Source: Methanomethylophilus sp963631655 | GTDB lineage: Archaea; Thermoplasmatota; Thermoplasmata; Methanomassiliicoccales; Methanomethylophilaceae | Length of the DNA: 19,554 bases | NCBI GenBank assembly: GCA_963631655.1 | Contig: CAVGRR010000027.1 | Location: forward strand, 1-19,554 | Reading direction: 5' to 3' | Shown: one piece after another, positions 15,438 to 19,554 of the stretch | Position numbering within the stretch: position 1 is the first letter of the stretch | How the letters are laid out: each line of letters begins with the position of its first letter | Translations under genes and position numbers: made by a program | The notes under the pieces: model-generated | Told to the model about the DNA's origin: nothing | The model's database searches: none | The model's input: the letters and a program-made list of their open reading frames with translations, nothing else

Positions 15438-15493
15438 TGGAAATGTCAGACTGTCTTTTCCTGACTTTTCCTGACTTTTCGATCCGGAGCTGA
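15437..15493 (+). CDS. Putative 18-residue micro-ORF (MEMSDCLFLTFPDFSIRS)
   Basis: ATG 15437 overlaps the stop of the zinc-ribbon gene (TGATG) and runs to TGA 15491-15493, 2 nt before the next ATG. GAGGAG (15428-15433) is close to ATG 15437 but ideally placed for a second in-frame ATG at 15443, giving 16 residues. The reading frame covers a 10-bp tandem repeat. It may act only to carry ribosomes to the membrane-peptide gene. Translation is unproven. Confidence 0.3.
   Translation: MEMSDCLFLTFPDFSIRS
15451..15480 (+). repeat. Three tandem 10-bp repeats
   Basis: CTGTCTTTTC (15451-15460), CTGACTTTTC (15461-15470) and CTGACTTTTC (15471-15480) follow each other with one mismatch in the first copy. 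They fill the short gap between two coupled genes. A slippage origin is likely; a pyrimidine-rich regulatory site is possible. Confidence 0.9.
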
Positions 15494-15495
15494 CC

Positions 15496-15696
15496 ATGGG
15501 CCTGGCAGAATCCATCCAGAACCTTTCCGACACCATCGGCCCCGTTATCGACTGGGCGAACACCAACTGGGTAGCTTTGGTCCTGACAGGCGAGATCGTA
15601 GGTGCCGCCATCGCCATCAAGATGAGGTCCTACAAACGCGGGATCCTCTGGCTTCTGATTGCACTTGCCACGATTTGGATCAAGGGGATCGCATGA
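15496..15696 (+). CDS. Small two-helix membrane protein
   Basis: This is a 66-residue protein. An amphipathic N-terminus (AESIQNLSDTIGPVIDWA) is followed by two hydrophobic helices at about 24-42 and 48-63, separated by a basic turn (KMRSYKR), so both termini are predicted outside by the positive-inside rule. GGAG at 15486-15489 gives a spacing of 6 nt. Size and topology resemble holins and small membrane subunits, but those are structural analogies only. Its stop overlaps the next start as ATGA. Confidence 0.75.
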   Translation: MGLAESIQNLSDTIGPVIDWANTNWVALVLTGEIVGAAIAIKMRSYKRGILWLLIALATIWIKGIA

Positions 15697-15932
15697 TCAC
15701 GGAATACAGAGACCCCGGAGCGGCCAAGAAGCCCGGCAAATGGTACACGTTCACCTACGACAACGGTCTCCGCGCCACATTCGCGGAATACCAGGGTCCG
15801 GTAACGGAGATCGAAGCTCTGGGAAAGGAACTGTCGAAGACCAAGGGCAGGGAGATCAGGATGCGCGTACACCAGGGAAAATCCGACAGGATCCACGCCA
15901 TCTTCTGCATGGGAAGGAAAACCACATTTTAA
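15693..15932 (+). CDS. Small hypothetical basic protein
   Basis: This is a 79-residue soluble protein, unrecognised. An earlier in-frame ATG at 15675 is less likely than ATG 15693, which forms an ATGA overlap with the membrane-peptide gene and has AAGGGGAT upstream. The sequence reads as a single alpha/beta unit: WYTFTYDNGLRATFAEY (beta), EIEALGKELSKTKG (helix), REIRMRVHQG and DRIHAIFCMG (beta). It ends in TAA, the only gene here not ending in TGA. The next gene follows after 19 nt with its own AAAGGAG site. Confidence 0.7.
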   Translation: MITEYRDPGAAKKPGKWYTFTYDNGLRATFAEYQGPVTEIEALGKELSKTKGREIRMRVHQGKSDRIHAIFCMGRKTTF

Positions 15933-15951
15933 ACGACAAAGGAGAAGAAAA

Positions 15952-16272
15952 ATGAACGAATGTTGCCGCGGCGACTGCACAAATTGCAGGAACTGCAACA
16001 AGAAGAAAAGCAAAAACGACCACACGAGGACCCCCAACGGATCGGACGTTTACGATCTGCGCGTGCTGATGGACTACCTTTCGGGACACGACTACAGGTC
16101 CTTTATGAATGAGACCAGGGACACCTACAGCAAACCCGTGTGCGCGTTCTTCGGACCGCGTGACATGATCGTGATCCAGCTGATGAACGTGTCCGAAAGG
16201 ATGGGTCTCGACATCGGAAAGAAGGACATCTGGAACATCGCGGATTCCATTATGGAGGAGGTGAAGGCATGA
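15952..16272 (+). CDS. Cys-rich-headed small hypothetical protein
   Basis: This is a 106-residue protein. The N-terminus is a cysteine knot-like cluster (MNECCRGDCTNCRNC; Cys4, 5, 9, 12, 15) followed by a basic stretch KKKSKND, suggesting a metal-binding head. The remaining part is alpha/beta, with YDLRVLMDYLSGHDYRSFM and DMIVIQLMNVSERMGLD, and ends in a helix (WNIADSIMEEVKA). AAAGGAG lies 7 nt before ATG 15952. Its stop overlaps the next start as ATGA (16269-16272). Confidence 0.75.
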   Translation: MNECCRGDCTNCRNCNKKKSKNDHTRTPNGSDVYDLRVLMDYLSGHDYRSFMNETRDTYSKPVCAFFGPRDMIVIQLMNVSERMGLDIGKKDIWNIADSIMEEVKA

Positions 16273-16646
16273 CCCAGTACACCGATTTCGGTATCTCGGT
16301 ATCGCCTGACGCGGGGATCTATTTTCTCCGTCTGCTGACCACGCTGACCGAAGGGCCGGACAGGGTTGCCAAAGACAAGGACGGATCCGTATCCGCCGTA
16401 TGGCAGAACAGCAACCATTTCCATTCATCGCCCGACTACGAAGCGATCATGTCGTTCCTGGACAACCTGGGGGACGACGATTACATCTACGAGGACATCA
16501 CCGAGGACTGTGCCCCCGAAGTCGTGGGGGGATACTACTTCCACTTTTCCCGCTCGACCGTTTACAAGCTGGACGGAACCGAGATCGATCCAGAAACCGT
16601 GATGTCCGAGAACAGGAAATGCGGATTCTTCAGAAAGAGGTACTGA
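16269..16646 (+). CDS. Hypothetical protein
   Basis: This is a 125-residue soluble, acidic protein not recognised. It contains a helical first third (DAGIYFLRLLTTLTEGPDRV), an acidic middle (FLDNLGDDDYIYEDITEDC) and beta strands (VVGGYYFHFSRSTVYKLDG), then a basic end FFRKRY. The start overlaps the previous stop (ATGA), so the two are probably made together. It is the last gene of the first coupled block; a gap with promoter-like and repeat sequences follows. Confidence 0.75.
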   Translation: MTQYTDFGISVSPDAGIYFLRLLTTLTEGPDRVAKDKDGSVSAVWQNSNHFHSSPDYEAIMSFLDNLGDDDYIYEDITEDCAPEVVGGYYFHFSRSTVYKLDGTEIDPETVMSENRKCGFFRKRY

Positions 16647-16716
16647 ATTAAGAGTAAAAATCGCCGCAGAGCGGTCTTCCCCCCCAGATACGGCTATTAT
16701 TCCATTGTCACCGTAG

Positions 16717-16725
16717 TATAAAAAG
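16717..16725 (+). promoter_or_regulatory. Candidate TATA box
   Basis: TATAAAAAG in the gap 16647-16777 resembles an archaeal TATA box and lies roughly 50-60 nt before the next ATGs. A small stem CCGC-AGA-GCGG (16664-16674) followed by pyrimidines precedes it. No clear BRE is visible, so this is a weak call. Confidence 0.25.
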
Positions 16726-16740
16726 CCTTTTCGAAAAAAC

Positions 16741-16783
16741 AGACCAAAAACAAGCAAAACAGCAAGGAGCAGAAGTAATGAAA
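16741..16783 (+). repeat. Tail/Shine-Dalgarno block, copy A (remnant)
   Basis: This shares 21 identical bases (16755-16775) with copy C at 18588-18608, centred on CAGCAAGGAGCAGAAG, and continues into a near-match ATGAAA start. Read in frame it gives NRPKTSKTARSR, clearly related to the Lys/Thr/Arg tails of the genes ending at 17696 and 18615. Here no complete gene carries the tail, so this copy looks like a leftover of a lost or rearranged gene. It still supplies AAGGAG (16764-16769) 8 nt before ATG 16778. Confidence 0.7.
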
Positions 16784-16816
16784 GCAAAAGGAACACAAAA
16801 CAGGGGGCACATATGA
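16778..16816 (+). CDS. Putative 12-residue micro-ORF (MKAKGTQNRGHI)
   Basis: ATG 16778 has AAGGAG 8 nt upstream and the frame ends at TGA 16814-16816, overlapping the zinc-ribbon start as ATGA. The start context equals that of the real gene at 18612 (AAGGAGCAGAAG then ATGAAA). It could be a coupling peptide or the relic of a gene start. Translation is not proven. Confidence 0.3.
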   Translation: MKAKGTQNRGHI

Positions 16817-17010
16817 CCGCCAAATGTCCCAAATGCGGTGCGCCCGGATACCAGACCTGTAGGCACGGTCCGTTCTACGACACCGACGAAAGGATGATCA
16901 CGGAGACCTGTCTGCATTGCATCGAGTGCGGCTGCAACTGGACCCTTACCGAATATTTCGAACGGTCCCGCGAAGACATCACGATCGCCAAGGACGGGGG
17001 GTATTTCTGA
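16813..17010 (+). CDS. Small zinc-ribbon protein
   Basis: This is a 65-residue protein. Cys5/Cys8 (CPKC) and Cys16, then Cys33, Cys36, Cys39 and Cys41 (CLHCIECGC) form one zinc ribbon, with an aromatic/acidic strand NWTLTEYFERS after the second knuckle. Such ribbons are common in archaeal transcription-factor-like and viral proteins. GGGGG lies upstream of ATG 16813. The start overlaps the micro-ORF stop (ATGA) and the stop overlaps the next start (TGATG, 17008-17012). Confidence 0.75.
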   Translation: MTAKCPKCGAPGYQTCRHGPFYDTDERMITETCLHCIECGCNWTLTEYFERSREDITIAKDGGYF

Positions 17011-17696
17011 TGGACAACACCCTTGCGATCAGGGATTACCTGACGGACAAGGCCCGTTTCCCCGACAGGGCACTTGACGTGTGGCGCGAGGCCGATGCCG
17101 AAGGCAAGACATCGATTTCTCCGCCGGAGGAGTTCACCGAAGAATGGTTCAACGAGGTCTTCAGGACACCTTACGACGCGGCCCGTGCAACGTATTTCGG
17201 ATTGATTCACAGTTGGAACGGCGATTGGATCCGCCTCAACGGTGCCGGAAACGTTCAGATCATCGAAAATTACGATCTCGAACAAGAGATCAACTGCATA
17301 ATGGACGAACTCGTGAGATACGCGGACGCGAACCGTGAGGTTCTGGGCAAATTCGGAAAGTTCCTCGACAAAAGGGATGCCGATGTACGCGCGAAAAGGT
17401 TCCCGATCGAGATCACGGAGTCCGAGTATCAGTACGCCATGGATGTCCTTCCGCCGATAGATCCGGTGCCCGGAGTTCTTGAAAAGTTCGGCTGTGTGAA
17501 AGGATTCTGCGTGAGTGAGTGTGTCACAGGGGATCTCTACGACACCTACGGCAAGACCGCGGACGGCCGCATGTGGTATCTGGGTCTTCAGCCCGGAATT
17601 TACGATCTCTGGAACAGGAAACCCAGGTCCGCGAAAAAGACCGTGGCGAAGAAGAAAACCGTGGCCAAAAAGACTACAAGGAGCAGAAGAAAATGA
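17010..17696 (+). CDS. Hypothetical protein with Lys-rich nucleic-acid-binding-like tail
   Basis: This is a 228-residue protein. ATG 17010 is chosen over an in-frame ATG at 16917 because it overlaps the preceding stop and avoids a 94-nt overlap. A conserved-looking core (TPYDAARATYFGLIHSWNG, then DWIRLNGAGNVQIIENY, residues about 52-90) is similar in feel to small plasmid or phage proteins, but I cannot name the family. A helical/acidic middle follows. The last 24 residues (KPRSAKKTVAKKKTVAKK then TTRSRRK) are histone-H1-like and probably bind nucleic acid. The DNA for that tail is repeat copy B and carries the next Shine-Dalgarno site. The stop overlaps ATG 17693. Confidence 0.75.
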   Translation: MDNTLAIRDYLTDKARFPDRALDVWREADAEGKTSISPPEEFTEEWFNEVFRTPYDAARATYFGLIHSWNGDWIRLNGAGNVQIIENYDLEQEINCIMDELVRYADANREVLGKFGKFLDKRDADVRAKRFPIEITESEYQYAMDVLPPIDPVPGVLEKFGCVKGFCVSECVTGDLYDTYGKTADGRMWYLGLQPGIYDLWNRKPRSAKKTVAKKKTVAKKTTRSRRK

Positions 17697-17700
17697 AAAC
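17640..17700 (+). repeat. Tail/Shine-Dalgarno block, copy B
   Basis: This encodes the AKK-rich tail of the 228-residue protein and, in its last part, AAGGAG (17678-17683) 9 nt before ATG 17693. Bases 17677-17700 are identical to 18596-18619 (24 bp, including the ATGAAAAC start context). Confidence 0.85.
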
Positions 17701-17722
17701 CGATGAAAAGGAGTTTTCATGA
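17693..17722 (+). CDS. Putative 9-residue micro-ORF (MKTDEKEFS)
   Basis: ATG 17693 overlaps the stop of the upstream gene (ATGA) and the stop TGA 17720-17722 overlaps the ATG of the DUF3800 gene (ATGA). It contains the DUF3800 Shine-Dalgarno site AAGGAG (17708-17713). Its first codons match those of the gene at 18612 (MKTKYG), so it may be the stub of a displaced gene. Confidence 0.3.
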   Translation: MKTDEKEFS

Positions 17723-18615
17723 CCCCGCCGAAATGGGAATACGGTCGTAAAACCGCCGAAGGCGTACCGATCTGGTATGTCACAATCGATGAATCAGGCC
17801 ACCCATATTACGACGGATTTGACTCCAGGCCGTTCACTATGGGAGCAATACTTTCCGGAGATCCGCTGGATGCTTACAGAGTAATGCAAATGTTTCCCGA
17901 AAAAACAAAATCCGGGAAATACAGGGAAGCTACAGGGGAAATCAAGCATATCCGTTCCAGTTCGACGATGGATTTCCGTGTGATGGATCAGTTGGAAAAA
18001 CAGGGATTTGCACTGTTTGCCGTATCCGTTCCGTACAAAAAGAAAGCCGATCAGAGTTCTGGGGCGGGGTCTGTCCTGTATCTCGGTGCGCTGAGCAGAT
18101 TGCTAATCAAGATTGCACAGAACGGCCCCGACGGCATATACCATATCCGCGTTGACGAGTCGGAATATCTCAACGAAGATATGTTGTACACATGTGCCGA
18201 AGCCGCGTTCTCTGACATCAGTGGAAAATCGCTGGCCATACATTCCCCAGTCAGATTCTATGATTCCGAGTTCGATCCGGCCATACAGTTGGCCGATTCG
18301 TTTGTTGGACAGTATCGGAAAGCTGTAAGCAACGACGAAGGGGAGAACTTCGCAAAAAGGCACGGGGTAATCATTGCAAATCGGAAAAAAGCACAACCCA
18401 TGTCGGGCCGTCTCCGTGTTATTCAAAACAGGTCGGCAGGATTCGGGCGCAGTCGCGCATGGGTGATACCATATCCCTCCTGTCGCCGGAATACGACGAT
18501 ACATGGGTCTGATGACAACATTGGCCCACGCGGTATTAATACCTTCCTTCGTGGAAACAACACCAAAACGACAGCAAAGAAAACAACCAAAACAGCAAGG
18601 AGCAGAAGAAAATGA
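17719..18615 (+). CDS. DUF3800 family protein (RNase H-like fold) with composite tail
   Basis: This is a 298-residue protein. The motif TIDESG (Asp24-Glu25), a second acidic strand IRVDESE (Asp146) and IQLADSFVGQY (Asp193) match the pattern of DUF3800, a family predicted to have an RNase H-like fold and often found in phage, plasmid and defence neighbourhoods. The substrate is unknown. AAGGAG lies 5 nt before ATG 17719. From about residue 209 the sequence becomes Arg-rich and unlike a folded domain (GRLRVIQNRSAGFGRSRAW). Another frame there gives a more natural end, MGDTISLLSPEYDDTWV (18459-18512). The tail may therefore be the product of a frameshift joined to repeat copy C, ending KKTTKTARSRRK. 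The base composition is more AT-rich than its neighbours, a sign of transfer. The stop overlaps the next ATG. Confidence 0.8.
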   Translation: MTPPKWEYGRKTAEGVPIWYVTIDESGHPYYDGFDSRPFTMGAILSGDPLDAYRVMQMFPEKTKSGKYREATGEIKHIRSSSTMDFRVMDQLEKQGFALFAVSVPYKKKADQSSGAGSVLYLGALSRLLIKIAQNGPDGIYHIRVDESEYLNEDMLYTCAEAAFSDISGKSLAIHSPVRFYDSEFDPAIQLADSFVGQYRKAVSNDEGENFAKRHGVIIANRKKAQPMSGRLRVIQNRSAGFGRSRAWVIPYPSCRRNTTIHGSDDNIGPRGINTFLRGNNTKTTAKKTTKTARSRRK

Positions 18616-18619
18616 AAAC
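18560..18619 (+). repeat. Tail/Shine-Dalgarno block, copy C
   Basis: This encodes the terminal NTKTTAKKTTKTARSRRK of the DUF3800 protein, then AAGGAG (18597-18602) 9 nt before ATG 18612. It shares 21 bp with copy A and 24 bp with copy B. Confidence 0.85.
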
Positions 18620-19554
18620 GAAATACGGACTGAAGACACGTCCCGTCGTATCCAGATCCGAAGCCGGCAACTTCAAGTCCTACGGGGATCTCGACATGAA
18701 GGTCCTCCGCAGAGATGCCAACGCCGTCCATGAATTTTTCTACGGTCCGCCGAAATCGGACCGTGAAAAGTGCGTATTCTCGGTGATCGACGACGGAAGG
18801 CTTGTCTCTCCGGGGACCGAGAAATTCAAGACCGTCATACGCCGCTGGCTACAGCCCGTGACGGACAGGGACGGAAACACCGCGATCTATCTCTTCTACG
18901 AGGACACCGGCATGGGCGGGGGATATGACAAACCCACCCAGGGACCGCTCTGCAAGATCGAGGAGATTAGGATCCGCGATGGATACCTGAACATACTCGG
19001 AACCAGCGGAAGAAAACTCGTCACGTACCGTTACAAAATCAGGGAGAACTCGGACAGTTTTGGCTATCCCCAGCCCGTTCCGGAGGGACAGCCCAGGATA
19101 GACGAGTACGGAACCCCGAAGGAGAGACCGAAGGCAAAACCCGCCCCGGCACCGGCACCAAAATCCACGAAAAAAAGAGTCCACCAGGATACTGCTGTTT
19201 CTCGTGTGGCAACGAATAGCATTATTCGCTACTTCAAAGGGTTGGATCCATCCATCAATTTTGAGCTTCCTCGGTATTTTGCAACCTTTGATGAAAATGT
19301 GGCTGGATATCAATATGAGGAAATGCCAAGCTATTTCCTTCATCGGGATCACGGAAAGATTCTGCGGGAAGATGGACTTGTTGTGAAAAAAATTTACATA
19401 GATGAAGACTACCTGGCTATCCGTTGCGAGGGTCCTTTGATGCCGTCTGATTACTTTTTGATCAGGGACGATCTGGACCATTATGCTGAAACCCCAACAC
19501 CGAAGGCAAAACCCGTTGAGAAGCCCGCTGTGAGGCCCAAACCGACACCTGTCC
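18612..19554 (+). CDS. Modular hypothetical protein, C-terminus beyond window
   Basis: The frame is open from ATG 18612 to the window edge, at least 314 residues. Residues 1-170 form a first domain, charged and beta-rich (VIRRWLQPVTDRDGNTAIYL, RKLVTYRYKIRENS). A low-complexity linker follows (PKAKPAPAPAPKSTKKR, about 173-189). A second domain (about 190-290) contains TNSIIRYFKGLDPSINF and a series of acidic and aromatic strands, with lower GC and different codon choice (CTT, GAT, TTT frequent). A second linker begins PKAKPVEKP and runs to the edge. The two linkers share 16 identical bases (19128-19143 and 19500-19515), so the second domain looks inserted between linker copies. The family is not recognised. 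The start overlaps the DUF3800 stop (ATGA). Confidence 0.8.
   Translation, partial: MKTKYGLKTRPVVSRSEAGNFKSYGDLDMKVLRRDANAVHEFFYGPPKSDREKCVFSVIDDGRLVSPGTEKFKTVIRRWLQPVTDRDGNTAIYLFYEDTGMGGGYDKPTQGPLCKIEEIRIRDGYLNILGTSGRKLVTYRYKIRENSDSFGYPQPVPEGQPRIDEYGTPKERPKAKPAPAPAPKSTKKRVHQDTAVSRVATNSIIRYFKGLDPSINFELPRYFATFDENVAGYQYEEMPSYFLHRDHGKILREDGLVVKKIYIDEDYLAIRCEGPLMPSDYFLIRDDLDHYAETPTPKAKPVEKPAVRPKPTPV
19128..19515 (+). repeat. Direct repeats flanking the second domain
   Basis: CCGAAGGCAAAACCCG occurs at 19128-19143 and again at 19500-19515, 372 bp apart (a multiple of three). Both encode PKAKP at the start of a proline/lysine linker. The sequence between them has a lower GC content. Confidence 0.85.

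Noticed and set aside
16645..16812. Open frame with an internal TAG (16714-16716) leading into the zinc-ribbon start, possibly pyrrolysine read-through
   Set aside because: It is in a different frame from the preceding gene, has no supported start, and its product before the tail remnant has no recognisable character.
13859..19554. Provirus or plasmid with identifiable hallmark genes
   Set aside because: No integrase, terminase, capsid, replication initiator or partition gene can be recognised, so only an accessory-like character is claimed.

Overview
The window looks archaeal, most probably from the Methanomassiliicoccales/Methanomethylophilaceae (Thermoplasmatota) or a close relative. This is an inference. 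It rests on secreted proteins with a run of Glu/Asp/Ser then Asp-Ala just after the signal helix, on InlB-type B-repeat (Flg_new) and BspA-type leucine-rich-repeat surface proteins, on strong Shine-Dalgarno sites at most genes, and on stop usage: of 17 annotated genes with a visible stop, 16 end in TGA, one in TAA and none in TAG. TAG avoidance fits a pyrrolysine-using lineage. All supported genes are on the + strand. No tRNA, rRNA, CRISPR, integrase or transposase was seen.

Region 1 (1-13622) is a surface-protein locus. It holds the end of one secreted protein, a PKD plus B-repeat protein with a C-terminal membrane anchor (129-1505), a 791-residue B-repeat protein without an anchor (1507-3882), a small cytoplasmic protein (3940-4248), a 974-residue B-repeat protein with an anchor (4261-7185), a 1495-residue BspA-LRR protein with a long array of 53-residue repeats and an anchor (7221-11708), and a 629-residue non-repetitive membrane protein (11733-13622). 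Two hairpin terminators (3896-3920 and 7173-7199) divide the locus. Unanchored proteins carrying a shared C-terminal tail are each followed by an anchored one, which suggests secreted/anchored pairs forming a cell-surface layer or adhesin set.

Region 2 (13623-13858) is non-coding. Its first half is a dense cluster of inverted repeats with mutually exclusive pairings. It separates the surface locus from a different kind of gene set.

Region 3 (13859-19554) is a tightly packed run of small, mostly unrecognised genes joined by ATGA/TGATG start-stop overlaps. It includes three zinc-ribbon or Cys-rich proteins, a two-helix membrane peptide, a DUF3800 (RNase H-like fold) protein, and a modular partial protein that runs off the window. 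Three copies of a Lys/Thr/Arg-rich tail block, whose DNA also serves as the Shine-Dalgarno site of the next gene, punctuate 16740-18620 like cassette borders. Three putative micro-ORFs sit in the start-stop chains. This half has the feel of an integrated plasmid- or virus-like accessory region, but no hallmark replication, capsid or integrase gene is visible, so that remains a guess.
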